A stretch of DNA of 64,000 nt from 34-65-8 sp963529855 (GTDB taxonomy: Bacteria > Pseudomonadota > Alphaproteobacteria > Sphingomonadales > Sphingomonadaceae). The stretch is taken from contig CAURZK010000001.1 of the NCBI GenBank assembly GCA_963529855.1, forward strand, positions 124,001 through 188,000, given 5' to 3'. Within the stretch, counting starts at the first letter, position 1, and each line of letters begins with the position of its first letter. The notes under the pieces were generated by a model. The model saw only the letters and a list, made by a program, of their open reading frames with translations, was not told the DNA's origin and did not search any database. Position numbers and translations under genes: made by a program. Below, piece after piece: positions 16,893-24,834 of the stretch.

Positions 16893-17537
16893 CTATTTGT
16901 CGTCCGCGACATCCACGAACGCCTCATCTACGCTCGGCCGGGACTGTGAGACAGGATTAGCCGGCCTATCCTCGGCTGGTGCGGGAGAAGTTGCCGTTTG
17001 CCCCAATAACCGCGCCAGACCGCGCAGCTGCTGGCTCATTACCCCGTCGACCGCCTTAGCAATGGCAGGCACTTCGAACCGCATATGGCCGCCAACGACA
17101 TATTCCCAGACGATGCGCGTCCCGCCATCCGCCTCGGCCAATGTGACCGTCAGTACGCCGTCGACCGGCTCGCTTTGAAGCGGCCCCAGCCCGCCGCGCA
17201 TCCGCAGGACCTTGGGCGGGTCGGCCTGGAGCACCGTCATGTGCAGCGCGCTGCCCCGCCGCACACCTTCCGGCGCACCCTCGCGCACCGGCAGCATCTC
17301 GCAGAAGCAGCCGCCACCCTGCGCGCTGATAAACAGGTTGTCGGCGTCGCCCGACCAAGTGTGGCTGTCGTTCCACCAGCGCGCCGGAGCGATGAGCGCC
17401 TGCCACGTTTCGTAGGGCGCCGCCTTGACGGTGACGCTGTCGCGCGTGGCAAAGCCATTCTCGGTCTGCTCGACCACTTCAGCGGTGGCGGGCGCGGTAA
17501 ACAGCAGCGCGGCAGCGGCGATGGAGCGCAAGATCAT
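16893..17537 (-). CDS. secreted SRPBCC-fold protein inserted between adk and rpsM
   Basis: The 214-residue protein starts with a signal peptide (MILRSIAAAALLFTAPATA). The mature domain has the SRPBCC (START/polyketide cyclase-like) pattern: VKAAPYETWQALIAPARWW near the start, then a run of beta strands (VLRMRGGLGPLQ, LTVTLAEADGGTRIVWEYVVGG) and a final long helix (AIAKAVDGVMSQQLRGLARL). A low-complexity Pro/Ala tail follows. This fold binds hydrophobic ligands; here it would be periplasmic. It starts 37 bases after adk and separates the spc and alpha ribosomal operons. Ligand unknown. Confidence 0.78.
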   Translation of the reverse strand: MILRSIAAAALLFTAPATAEVVEQTENGFATRDSVTVKAAPYETWQALIAPARWWNDSHTWSGDADNLFISAQGGGCFCEMLPVREGAPEGVRRGSALHMTVLQADPPKVLRMRGGLGPLQSEPVDGVLTVTLAEADGGTRIVWEYVVGGHMRFEVPAIAKAVDGVMSQQLRGLARLLGQTATSPAPAEDRPANPVSQSRPSVDEAFVDVADDK

Positions 17538-17574
17538 GTTGCAGTTGTAGCGCGAAGCATCGCGCGGACAAGCG

Positions 17575-18219
17575 TCAGCTGAGGATAGCGTCGATCGCCT
17601 GCGTTACTTCACCGATCGGTGCCATGCCATCCACCCGCCGAACCACGCCCCGCGCCTCGTACAGCGGCAGGATCGGCGCGGTCTTGGCGCGGTATTCCGC
17701 CATCCGGGTGCGAACGGTTTCCTCGTTATCGTCCGGTCTGCGTTTGAATTCGGTAGAGCCGCACTTGTCGCAAACTCCCGCGGTCGACGGCAGCTTGTGC
17801 CGATCGTGGTAGCCCTCGCCGCAGCTGGCGCACGTGAAGCGACCTGTAATCCGGTCGACCAGTGCGTCCTCGTTCACTTCAAGCTCGATCACGTGGTCGA
17901 GCTTGCGGCCATGGCTTGCCAGAATTTCGTCGAGCGAGCGGGCCTGTGCTTCGGTGCGGGGATAGCCGTCGAAGATGGCGCCGGTTTCCGGGCCCATCGC
18001 GTCAAGTTCGTGGTCGATGAGCGCGGAGACGATCTCGTCCGAAACCAGCTCTCCCCGCTCCATCACGGCTTTTGCGCGCAGCCCGACCTCGGTCTCTGCC
18101 TTGACTGCGGCGCGCAACATGTCGCCCGTGGACAGCTGACGCATGCCGCGCGTGTCCACGAGGTGGGTCGACTGCGTGCCCTTGCCAGCACCCGGCGGCC
18201 CCAACAGGATGATGTTCAA
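17575..18219 (-). CDS. adk: adenylate kinase, zinc-finger LID type
   Basis: It interconverts ATP + AMP and 2 ADP. Its 214 residues show the P-loop GPPGAGKGTQ (7-16), AMP-binding TGDMLRAAV and DGYPRTEAQA, and a LID that carries four cysteines (Cys130, 133, 150, 153; CASC...CDKC), the zinc-binding form found in Gram-positives and many alphaproteobacteria instead of the E. coli His/Ser/Asp/Thr set. The start codon is TTG at 18219, with a G-rich ribosome-binding stretch about 8 bases upstream. It follows secY by 28 bases, the classic spc-operon end. Confidence 0.97.
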   Translation of the reverse strand: MNIILLGPPGAGKGTQSTHLVDTRGMRQLSTGDMLRAAVKAETEVGLRAKAVMERGELVSDEIVSALIDHELDAMGPETGAIFDGYPRTEAQARSLDEILASHGRKLDHVIELEVNEDALVDRITGRFTCASCGEGYHDRHKLPSTAGVCDKCGSTEFKRRPDDNEETVRTRMAEYRAKTAPILPLYEARGVVRRVDGMAPIGEVTQAIDAILS

Positions 18220-18247
18220 CTCGAAAACCCCCTTGGACCAGGCAGCC

Positions 18248-19612
18248 TTAGCGCAGGCGCCCCTTGAGCTTCGCCTTCTTGATCAGGTCACCGTACTGGT
18301 GGGCCAGCAGGTGCGACTGGATCTGGGTGATGGTGTCGACTGTAACGTTCACCACGATCAGCAGGCTGGTCCCGCCCAGGAACAGGGGAATACCGGTCTG
18401 CGCAATCGCGTACTCGGGAACGACGCAGACGATAGTGAGATAGATCGCGCCGACCACGGTGATACGGGTGAGAACGTAATCGAGATAATCTGCGGTCCGC
18501 TTGCCCGGGCGAATGCCGGGAATGAAGCCGCCGTTCTTCTTCAGGTTATCCGCGGTCTCTTCCGGGTTGAACACGACCGCGGTGTAGAAGAAGCAGAAGA
18601 AGATGATGCCGATCGCATAGAGCAGCATGTAGATCGGCTGCCCGTGTGCCAGGTACTGGTTCAGCCACACGATCGCGTTGCCCCAGGTGGAGTCGGTGTT
18701 CACCGATTCGCCCGCGAACTGGCTAATCGTGAGCGGCAGCAGCAGCAGCGAACTGGCGAAGATCGGGGGGATCACACCCGCCGTGTTGATCTTCAGCGGC
18801 AGATGCGAACGATCCGCCTGCATCACGCCCTTCTGGGTGGCACGCTTGGGATACTGGATCAGCAGACGGCGCTGGGCGCGCTCGAAAAAGCTGATCAGCA
18901 GGATCAGCACCACAACCATGGCGATGAAGCCAAGCACGGTGCCGGCGCCGAGCGAACCTTCCGAATAACCGCTGAACATGTTCGCGGTGAAGCTGGGAAA
19001 CTGGGCGACGATGCCTGCCATGATGATCAGCGACACGCCGTTGCCGATGCCGCGGCTGGTGATCTGTTCGCCGAGCCACAGCAGGAACATCGTTCCACCG
19101 ACAAGGCTGATCACCGCACCGATGCGGAACAGATAACCGGGCTGGACGACTGCCTGCAGCCCGCTTTGCGCGCCATAGGCTTCAAGCCCGGCTGCGAGGA
19201 ACCAGCCCTGGATGATGCACAGGAAAACCGTGCCATAGCGGGTATACTGGTTGAGCTTCTGACGCCCCGTCGCGCCTTCCTTCTTCAGCGCACCGAGTGC
19301 GGGGTGGAGCGCGGCGGCCATCTGCACTACGATCGACGCCGTGATATAGGGCATGACGCCCAGTGCGATGAGGCTCATGCGCTCCAGGCTGCCGCCCGAG
19401 AACATGTTGAACATGTCCAGGATGCCGCCGCGGGTCTGGTCGTACAGGGTTTCCAGCACCAGCGGATTGACGCCGGGCAGCGGAATGAAGCTGAGGAAGC
19501 GGAAAACGATCAGCGCACCGATGGTGAACCAGATGCGCTTCTTGAGCTCGGTCGCCTTGGAGAAATTGGCGAGGCTCAATGTGCTCGCGATATTGTCGGC
19601 GCGTGATGCCAT
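18248..19612 (-). CDS. secY: Sec translocon channel subunit SecY
   Basis: SecY forms the inner-membrane protein-conducting channel with SecE and SecG. The 454 residues hold about ten membrane helices. Seen: FIPLPGVNP after helix 1, the plug region GGILDMFNMFSGGSLERMS, GYLFRIGAVISLVGGTMFLLW, and the cytoplasmic-loop segment PLKINTAGVIPPIFASSLLL, a strong SecY signature. It sits between rplO (103 bases before it) and adk (28 bases after), as in most spc operons. Confidence 0.98.
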   Translation of the reverse strand: MASRADNIASTLSLANFSKATELKKRIWFTIGALIVFRFLSFIPLPGVNPLVLETLYDQTRGGILDMFNMFSGGSLERMSLIALGVMPYITASIVVQMAAALHPALGALKKEGATGRQKLNQYTRYGTVFLCIIQGWFLAAGLEAYGAQSGLQAVVQPGYLFRIGAVISLVGGTMFLLWLGEQITSRGIGNGVSLIIMAGIVAQFPSFTANMFSGYSEGSLGAGTVLGFIAMVVVLILLISFFERAQRRLLIQYPKRATQKGVMQADRSHLPLKINTAGVIPPIFASSLLLLPLTISQFAGESVNTDSTWGNAIVWLNQYLAHGQPIYMLLYAIGIIFFCFFYTAVVFNPEETADNLKKNGGFIPGIRPGKRTADYLDYVLTRITVVGAIYLTIVCVVPEYAIAQTGIPLFLGGTSLLIVVNVTVDTITQIQSHLLAHQYGDLIKKAKLKGRLR

Positions 19613-19715
19613 CGGAATGTCTTCGATCCTGGTGTGGCGCCGGTCCCGCCCGGCACAGGACGGCTAGATAGGGAGCGGGGGCCTCGATGTCGAACCCCCC
19701 GCGCCTATTTTCCGG

Positions 19716-20252
19716 TTACTTCGCTCTGGTGCCCTTCGCGGCGGCCTTGTTGGCGTCGCGGCGAGCAAGCTTCTTCTCGTGTTCCGAAGGGCCGAGGTCG
19801 ATGAGCTCGACCTTGCCGCCAGCCTTTTCGACAGCCTCGATCGCGCCCTTCGACGCGCCGGCGACCTTGAAGCTGACCTTGGCAGTCAGTTCGCCCTTGC
19901 CCAGCAGGCGGACGCCGTCCTTGCCGCCGCGTGCAAGACCAGCAGCCTTGAGCGCGTCGTGGTCGAGCGTGCCGTTGCCGTCGAGCTTGCCCGCGTCGAT
20001 GAACTTCTGGACCATGCCCAGGTTCACCTCGGCATAATCCTTGCCGAACGGATTGTTGAAGCCGCGCTTCGGCAGGCGCATGTGAAGCGGCATCTGGCCG
20101 CCTTCGAAGCCCTTGATGGCCACGCCCGAACGAGCCTTCTGGCCCTTCTGGCCGCGGCCAGCGGTCTTGCCCTTGCCCGAACCGATGCCACGGCCGACCC
20201 GCATCTTGCGGTGACGGGCGCCTTCGTTGTCGCGGATGTCGTTGAGATTCAT
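19716..20252 (-). CDS. rplO: 50S ribosomal protein L15
   Basis: L15 binds 23S rRNA and is important in late 50S assembly. The 178 residues begin MNLNDIRDNEGARHRKMRVG and contain the Gly/Lys-rich RGIGSGKGKTAGRGQKGQKA and the core FEGGQMPLHMRLPKRGFNNP. The C-terminus ends in an extra basic tail (KLARRDANKAAAKGTRAK), longer than the 144-residue E. coli protein. It is 138 bases after rpmD, a gap that carries a palindromic repeat, and 103 bases before secY. Confidence 0.97.
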   Translation of the reverse strand: MNLNDIRDNEGARHRKMRVGRGIGSGKGKTAGRGQKGQKARSGVAIKGFEGGQMPLHMRLPKRGFNNPFGKDYAEVNLGMVQKFIDAGKLDGNGTLDHDALKAAGLARGGKDGVRLLGKGELTAKVSFKVAGASKGAIEAVEKAGGKVELIDLGPSEHEKKLARRDANKAAAKGTRAK

Positions 20253-20340
20253 GTCAGTGCACTCGCTGTTGTATGGCTCCCGTAACGACAGGAACCGATT
20301 TTCGCTATGCCCGACGGTGCGACGCGCATCACACCGTGGA

Positions 20341-20358
20341 TTTCCACCTGCGCGGAAA
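20341..20358. repeat. palindromic repeat between rpmD and rplO
   Basis: TTTCC (20341-20345) and GGAAA (20354-20358) flank a CACCTGCGC-type centre, within TGGATTTCCACCTGCGCGGAAATGACAG-like sequence. This resembles the interspersed ATTTCCGC/GCGGAAAT palindromes of alphaproteobacterial intergenic DNA. It makes the otherwise compact spc operon unusually loose at this point (138-base gap). Confidence 0.4.
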
Positions 20359-20390
20359 TGACAGGGAGGGCACGCCCTCCCCGCCGCGAC

Positions 20391-20576
20391 TTAGTCGACG
20401 ATCGCCACCAGATGCGGCAGCTTCGCGATCGCGCCACGCACCTCGGGGGTGTCCTGGCGTTCCACGACCTTGTGCATCTTGTTGAGCCCAAGACCGATGA
20501 GGATCTTGCGCTGGCTCTCGGGACGGCGGATCGGCGAGCCGATCTGCTTGATCTTGATGGTCTTTGTGTCGGCCAT
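20391..20576 (-). CDS. rpmD: 50S ribosomal protein L30
   Basis: This small 61-residue protein shows the L30 layout: KTIKIKQIGSPIRRPESQRK, the LIGLGLNKMHKVVERQDTPEV motif region, and IAKLPHLVAIVD at the end. It is a 23S rRNA-binding protein near the central protuberance. The gene lies only 5 bases after rpsE, consistent with co-translation, and precedes rplO. Length is normal for the bacterial short form. Confidence 0.96.
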   Translation of the reverse strand: MADTKTIKIKQIGSPIRRPESQRKILIGLGLNKMHKVVERQDTPEVRGAIAKLPHLVAIVD

Positions 20577-20581
20577 CTGTC

Positions 20582-21337
20582 TTACTCCGCAATCGCGAGG
20601 GCGTCGGCTTCAGCCTCGGCCTCGCTCGCGCCGCCACGGCCGAGAAGGTCGGCGACCTTCTTGCCCCGACGCTGCGCGACCGACTTCGGCGAAGTCTGGG
20701 TTGCGAGCGCGTCGAAAGTAGCGCGGATCATGTTGTAGGGGTTGGACGTGCCGACCGACTTGGTCACCACGTCGGCCACGCCCAGGCTCTCGAACACGGC
20801 GCGCATCGGACCACCGGCGATGATGCCGGTACCCGGAGGGGCCGAACGAACGGTTACCTTGCCTGCGCCGAAACGGCCGTTGCCGTCGTGATGCAGGGTG
20901 CGGCCTTCCTTGAGCGGAACGCGGATCATCTTCTTCTTGGCCGAAGCGGTCGCCTTGGTGATGGCTTCCGGCACTTCGCGCGCCTTGCCATGACCGAAAC
21001 CAACGCGGCCCGAACCGTCGCCCACGACAACCAGCGCCGCGAAACCGAAGCGCTTGCCGCCCTTCACCGTCTTGGAGACGCGATTGATGTGGACCAGCTT
21101 CTCAATGATGCCGTCGTCTTCTTCCTCGCGGCGGTTGTCGCGACGGTCGCCGCGGCCACGGCCACGGCCGCCTTCGCCACGGTTGCCGCCACGGTCACCA
21201 CCGCGGCCACGGCCACGACGCTGTTCGGTCGGAGCACCGCTTTCGGCCGACTGGGCCTCAGCTGCCTGGCTCGGCGTTTCCGCGACTGCGGGGGTGTCGA
21301 CCGCCGGGGTCGCTTCGTTGTTGTTCTCGTCAGCCAT
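20582..21337 (-). CDS. rpsE: 30S ribosomal protein S5 with RG-rich N-terminal extension
   Basis: S5 lies at the mRNA entry channel and helps keep decoding accurate. From about residue 76 the 251-residue protein is normal: EKLVHINRVSKTVKGGKRFG (RNA-binding domain), GFGHGKAREVPEAITKA and APPGTGIIAGGPMRAVFE. Before it lies an additional segment of about 75 residues: an Ala/Glu/Thr-rich part, then RG repeats (RRGRGRGGDRGGNRGEGG) and an acidic patch EEEDDG. E. coli S5 has 167 residues. The start was placed at the second of two adjacent ATGs (21337), which has GGAG eight bases upstream; 21340 is possible and would overlap the rplR stop. Confidence 0.95.
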   Translation of the reverse strand: MADENNNEATPAVDTPAVAETPSQAAEAQSAESGAPTEQRRGRGRGGDRGGNRGEGGRGRGRGDRRDNRREEEDDGIIEKLVHINRVSKTVKGGKRFGFAALVVVGDGSGRVGFGHGKAREVPEAITKATASAKKKMIRVPLKEGRTLHHDGNGRFGAGKVTVRSAPPGTGIIAGGPMRAVFESLGVADVVTKSVGTSNPYNMIRATFDALATQTSPKSVAQRRGKKVADLLGRGGASEAEAEADALAIAE

Positions 21338-21339
21338 CA

Positions 21340-21684
21340 TCAGAACTCCAGCCCGCCTTCGCGAGCGGCGTCGGCCAGCGCCTTGACGCGGCCGTGGAAC
21401 AGGAAGCCGCCGCGATCGAACACGACAGCAGTAACGCCGGCCTGCTTGGCCGCCGCAGCGATGTCCTTGCCGACCTGGACGGCAGCGTCGACGTTGGCGC
21501 CCGAAGCCTTGCCACCCAGGGTCGAAGCAGCGGCAATGGTCTTGCCTTCCGCGTCATCGATGATCTGGGCGTAGATGTGCTTGCCGGTGCGGTGCACCGA
21601 CAGGCGCGGACGAGTGCCGGCGCGGCTGCGCAGAGCCGTGCGGACACGGCGACGGCGGCGTGCGAAGAGGGAAAGCTTTGCCAT
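21340..21684 (-). CDS. rplR: 50S ribosomal protein L18
   Basis: L18 binds 5S rRNA. The 114 residues start MAKLSLFARRRRRVRTALRS and include RPRLSVHRTGKHIYAQIIDD, VGKDIAAAAKQAGVTAVVFD and the C-terminal RGGFLFHGRVKALADAAREG. The ATG at 21684 is one base after the rplF stop and matches the family start; an in-frame extension to 21798 overlaps rplF and is rejected. It overlaps or abuts the rpsE start, so the pair is probably coupled. Confidence 0.97.
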   Translation of the reverse strand: MAKLSLFARRRRRVRTALRSRAGTRPRLSVHRTGKHIYAQIIDDAEGKTIAAASTLGGKASGANVDAAVQVGKDIAAAAKQAGVTAVVFDRGGFLFHGRVKALADAAREGGLEF

Positions 21685-21685
21685 C

Positions 21686-22219
21686 TTACTTCTTCTTCCC
21701 TTCCTTGCGGAAGATGTATTCGCCGCGATAGGCAATACCCTTGCCCTTGTACGGCTCGGGCTTGCGCCAGCGGCGGATTTCGGCAGCGAACTGGCCAACG
21801 GCCTGCTTGTCGATGCCCGAAATCTCGACAGTGGTCTGGTCCGGCGTCTTCACTTCGAGGCCTTCCGGCACATCGAGATCGACGTCATGCGAGTAACCGA
21901 GCTGCAGCTTCAGCTTCTTGCCCTGCGCGCTGGCGCGGTAGCCGACGCCCTTGATGTCGAGGATCTTGGTGAAGCCGTCGGTGACGCCTTCGACCAGGTT
22001 CGACACCAGAGTACGCTGCATGCCCCAGTGATTCCGGGCAGCCCGCGTGTCGTTCGCCGGCTTGACGCTGATCTGGCCATCGTCGAGCTTGTATTCGATG
22101 AGGTCGGTCAGACCCATCGCCAGGGTGCCCTTGGGGCCCTTCACGGCGAGCTTGCCCTCGTCGATGGTCGCAGTGACCCCGGCTGGGATCGCAACCGGCT
22201 TCTTACCGATGCGGCTCAT
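21686..22219 (-). CDS. rplF: 50S ribosomal protein L6
   Basis: L6 is a two-domain protein near the GTPase-associated centre of the 50S subunit. Its 177 residues begin MSRIGKKPVAIPAGVTATID and contain the second-domain signature LELQLGYSHDVDLDVPEGLE-like segment (KLQLGYSHDVDLDVP) and PEPYKGKGIAYRGEYIFRKE at the C-terminus. The start codon overlaps the rpsH stop by one base, and rplR begins one base after its stop, so it lies in a tightly coupled run. Confidence 0.97.
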   Translation of the reverse strand: MSRIGKKPVAIPAGVTATIDEGKLAVKGPKGTLAMGLTDLIEYKLDDGQISVKPANDTRAARNHWGMQRTLVSNLVEGVTDGFTKILDIKGVGYRASAQGKKLKLQLGYSHDVDLDVPEGLEVKTPDQTTVEISGIDKQAVGQFAAEIRRWRKPEPYKGKGIAYRGEYIFRKEGKKK

Positions 22220-22614
22220 CAGAATACCTCCGCCAGCACTTCGCCGCCGACGTTCTGCGAACGGGCTTCCGCGTCGGAAAGCACGCCCTTCGGCGTCGAG
22301 ACGATGGTGATGCCGAGACCATTGCGCACAACCGGGAGTTCCTTCGAACCCGAGTAGACGCGGCGGCCAGGCTTGGAGACGCGAGCGACGTGCTTGATCG
22401 CCGGCTCGCCTTCGAAATACTTCAGTTCGATCCGCAGCGCCTTGTGCTTGCCGGTCGTGTCCTCGGAAAAGCCACGGATGTAGCCTTCACGCTGGAGCAC
22501 TTCGAGGACGTTCGCACGCAGGGTCGACGCGGGCGAAAGGACGGAATCCTTCTTCGCCTGCTGGCCGTTGCGGATGCGGGTGAGCATATCACCCAGGGGA
22601 TCGGTCAAAGCCAT
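22219..22614 (-). CDS. rpsH: 30S ribosomal protein S8
   Basis: S8 binds the central domain of 16S rRNA and in E. coli also represses spc-operon translation. The 131 residues start MALTDPLGDMLTRIRNGQQA and end GLGITIVSTPKGVLSDAEAR...GGEVLAEVF, the conserved RNA-binding C-terminus. It starts 10 bases after the rpsN stop and overlaps rplF by one base. Whether the autoregulatory target (an RNA mimic before rplE in E. coli) exists here was not established. Confidence 0.97.
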   Translation of the reverse strand: MALTDPLGDMLTRIRNGQQAKKDSVLSPASTLRANVLEVLQREGYIRGFSEDTTGKHKALRIELKYFEGEPAIKHVARVSKPGRRVYSGSKELPVVRNGLGITIVSTPKGVLSDAEARSQNVGGEVLAEVF

Positions 22615-22624
22615 CTTTAGATCC

Positions 22625-22930
22625 TCACCAGCTCGACTTGGTCAGGCCTGGAATCAGGCCCTTGTTGCCGAGGTCGCGCAGTTCGATGCGATTGAGGCCG
22701 AACTTGCGGTAGTAGCCGCGCGGGCGGCCGGTGGTGGCACAGCGGTTGCGCACGCGGGTCGGATTCCCGTTGCGCGGGATTTCCGCCAGCTTGAGACGCG
22801 CGATCAGGCGTTCGCCTTCATCGAGCGACTCGTCGTCAGCCACGGCCTTCAGCCGGGCGTACTTCGCTGCGTACTTCTTCACGAGAGCCTTGCGCTTCTC
22901 GTTCTTGTTGATGGAACTCAGTTTCGCCAT
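22625..22930 (-). CDS. rpsN: 30S ribosomal protein S14, zinc-independent long form
   Basis: The 101 residues contain MAKLSSINKNEKRKALVKKY at the start and the C-terminal RNRCATTGRPRGYYRKFGLN signature. It is the long C-minus form: only one Cys is kept in the RNRCATTGRPRG region, so there is no zinc ribbon. It sits in the 30S head near S3 and S10. It lies 42 bases after rplE and 10 bases before rpsH. Confidence 0.97.
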   Translation of the reverse strand: MAKLSSINKNEKRKALVKKYAAKYARLKAVADDESLDEGERLIARLKLAEIPRNGNPTRVRNRCATTGRPRGYYRKFGLNRIELRDLGNKGLIPGLTKSSW

Positions 22931-22972
22931 TGGACTTAAGCTCTCTTTCCTAATTCCAGATGCGGAGGCGGC

Positions 22973-23563
22973 TCACGCCGCTTCCTTCGCTTCCGCCGCG
23001 TCCGCGCCTTCGGGCGCCGGGAACGGGAAACCGAACAAGCGAAGCAGCTCGCGCGCTTCCTCGTCGGTCTTGGCGGTGGTGGTCACGATGATGTCCATGC
23101 CGCGGACTTTCTCGATACGGTCGTACGAGATTTCCGGGAACACGATCTGTTCCTTCAGACCCATGGCATAGTTGCCACGGCCATCGAAGCTCTTGGGGTT
23201 CAGCCCGCGAAAGTCGCGAATGCGCGGCATCGCGATCGTCACCAGACGGTCGAGGAATTCGTACATGCGTTCGCGGCGCAGGGTAACCTTGCAACCGATC
23301 GGCATGCCTTCACGCAGCTTGAACTGCGCAATCGACTTCTTCGCCTTGGTGATGACCGGCTTCTGGCCGGCGATCAGCGCCATCTCTTCAGCGGCGGTCT
23401 GGACCTTCTTCTTGTCCTGGCTTGCTTCGCCCACGCCCATGTTGAGCGTGATCTTCTCGAGCCGGGGCACTTCCAGCGCGTTCTTGTAACCGAACTTCTC
23501 GGTCATCGCCTTGACGATCGTGTCGTCGTAGCGCTGGCGCATGCGGGGGGTGTAATCAGCCAT
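22973..23563 (-). CDS. rplE: 50S ribosomal protein L5
   Basis: L5 binds 5S rRNA and contacts P-site tRNA. The 196 residues start MADYTPRMRQRYDDTIVKAM and show LEKITLNMGVGEASQDKKK, the GQKPVITKAKKSIAQFKLRE segment and FPEISYDRIEKVRGMDIIVT. The ATG at 23563 is used because it matches the family; the frame is open to 23644 but would overlap rplX. Its start overlaps the rplX end by 8 bases. A C-terminal Ala/Glu tail (PEGADAAEAKEAA) extends past the usual end. Confidence 0.97.
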   Translation of the reverse strand: MADYTPRMRQRYDDTIVKAMTEKFGYKNALEVPRLEKITLNMGVGEASQDKKKVQTAAEEMALIAGQKPVITKAKKSIAQFKLREGMPIGCKVTLRRERMYEFLDRLVTIAMPRIRDFRGLNPKSFDGRGNYAMGLKEQIVFPEISYDRIEKVRGMDIIVTTTAKTDEEARELLRLFGFPFPAPEGADAAEAKEAA

Positions 23564-23876
23564 CGATGGTCTCCCCGGACTTGGCGGCCACGCGGACCTT
23601 CTTGCCGTCCTTGGTTTCGAAGCGAACACGGGTCGGCTTGCCATCCTTGGGGTCGGCTACAGCGACCTTGGAGATGTGCATCGGCGCCTCGAAGCGATCG
23701 ATGCCGCCCTGCGGATTCGCCTGGCTCGGCTTGCGGTGACGGGCAGCAACGTTGATGCCTTCGACCACGACCTTGCCTTCCTTAGGCATGACCTGGCGGA
23801 CGGTGCCGGTGCGGCCCTTGTCCTTGCCCGAAAGCACGACGACGTTGTCGCCCTTCTTGATCTTCGCGGCAGCCAT
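23556..23876 (-). CDS. rplX: 50S ribosomal protein L24
   Basis: L24 initiates 50S assembly at the tunnel exit. The 106 residues show the KOW motif KIKKGDNVVVLSGKDKGRTG and the core VVEGINVAARHRKPSQANPQ and GGIDRFEAPMHISKVAV. The ATG at 23876 overlaps the last base of rplN; the stop overlaps the rplE start by 8 bases. The longer frame to 24185 is an overlap shadow and is rejected. Confidence 0.97.
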   Translation of the reverse strand: MAAAKIKKGDNVVVLSGKDKGRTGTVRQVMPKEGKVVVEGINVAARHRKPSQANPQGGIDRFEAPMHISKVAVADPKDGKPTRVRFETKDGKKVRVAAKSGETIDG

Positions 23877-24244
23877 TACAGCACCTCCGGCGCGAGCGAG
23901 ATGATCTTCATGAACCCGCGACCGCGCAGTTCGCGCACCACGGGGCCGAAGATACGGGTGCCGATCGGTTCCTCGTTCTTGTTGACGAGGACCGCAGCGT
24001 TCGAATCGAAGCGGATCACGCTGCCATCGGGGCGGCGCACGTCCTTCTTCGTGCGCACGATGACAGCGCGATGGACGTCGCCCTTCTTCACCTTGGTGCG
24101 CGGCTGGGCTTCCTTGACGGAAACCACGATCACGTCGCCCACGGAGGCAGTCCGGCGCTTCGACCCGCCCAGCACCTTGATGCACTGGACGCGCTTCGCG
24201 CCGCTGTTGTCCGCGACGTCGAGATTGGATTGCATCTGGATCAT
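23876..24244 (-). CDS. rplN: 50S ribosomal protein L14
   Basis: L14 lies at the subunit interface and contacts 16S rRNA helix 14. The 122 residues match the family along the full length: MIQMQSNLDVADNSGAKRVQ, CIKVLGGSKRRTASVGDVIV, VLVNKNEEPIGTRIFGPVVR and the end GFMKIISLAPEVL. It is the first gene of the spc set, 60 bases after rpsQ, and its stop overlaps the rplX start by one base. Confidence 0.98.
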   Translation of the reverse strand: MIQMQSNLDVADNSGAKRVQCIKVLGGSKRRTASVGDVIVVSVKEAQPRTKVKKGDVHRAVIVRTKKDVRRPDGSVIRFDSNAAVLVNKNEEPIGTRIFGPVVRELRGRGFMKIISLAPEVL

Positions 24245-24304
24245 CGATCCGTCTTCCTTCTCATTGGCTTGCCGGAACCAGTCCGGCAGTTCCTAATCGC
24301 TAAT

Positions 24305-24595
24305 TCAGTTGCCCGCTTCGGCTACGTCGAGGTCGGCTTCCACCGCCTGGACGCCGCCAGAGACGACACGGTCGATCACCTGCCAGGTCTTCGTCTTCGA
24401 GATCGGGCGGGTTTCCTCGATCCGGACGACGTCGCCCGTGGTGAATTCGTTGTTTTCGTCGTGCGCGTGGTACTTCTTCGAACGGCGGATGATCTTCCCG
24501 TACAGCGGGTGCTTCACCTTACGTTCGACCAGCACGGTGACGGTCTTGTCGGTCTTGTCGGAGGTGACAGTCCCGATCAGGATACGCTTCGGCAT
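24305..24595 (-). CDS. rpsQ: 30S ribosomal protein S17
   Basis: S17 is an OB-fold 16S rRNA-binding protein that acts early in 30S assembly. The 96 residues begin MPKRILIGTVTSDKTDKTVT and contain VERKVKHPLYGKIIRRSKKY and the C-terminal TRPISKTKTWQVIDRV, followed by a short acidic tail (EADLDVAEAGN). It starts 11 bases after rpmC and ends 60 bases before rplN. Confidence 0.97.
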   Translation of the reverse strand: MPKRILIGTVTSDKTDKTVTVLVERKVKHPLYGKIIRRSKKYHAHDENNEFTTGDVVRIEETRPISKTKTWQVIDRVVSGGVQAVEADLDVAEAGN

Positions 24596-24606
24596 TGTCT
24601 AGCTCC

Positions 24607-24831
24607 TCAAGCCTTGGCCGCAGTGGCCGAGGCGCGCTCGGTCTGCAGCGTCTTGATCTGCGCGATCGAGCGACGAACTTCGCGGATCCGCGCCGGGGCT
24701 TCCAACTGGTTGGTCGCCGCCTGGAAGCGGAGGTTGAACTGCTCGCGCTTCAGCTCGGTAAGCTGGGCATCGAGCTGGTCGTCGGACTTGGTGCGCAGGT
24801 CCTCGATCTTGCTGGTTTTCTTCTGGGCCAT
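24607..24831 (-). CDS. rpmC: 50S ribosomal protein L29
   Basis: L29 lies at the tunnel exit beside L23 and forms part of the docking site for trigger factor and SRP. The 74 residues form a helical hairpin: TSKIEDLRTKSDDQLDAQLT then REQFNLRFQAATNQLEAPAR and IREVRRSIAQIKTLQTERAS. The start MAQKKT follows rplP by 3 bases. An alternative frame starting at 24838 (79 residues) is a shadow. Confidence 0.96.
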   Translation of the reverse strand: MAQKKTSKIEDLRTKSDDQLDAQLTELKREQFNLRFQAATNQLEAPARIREVRRSIAQIKTLQTERASATAAKA

Positions 24832-24834
24832 CGA

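Noticed and set aside
18143..19606. Plus-strand open frame over secY
   Set aside because: Antisense shadow; translation is hydrophilic repeats with no family pattern.
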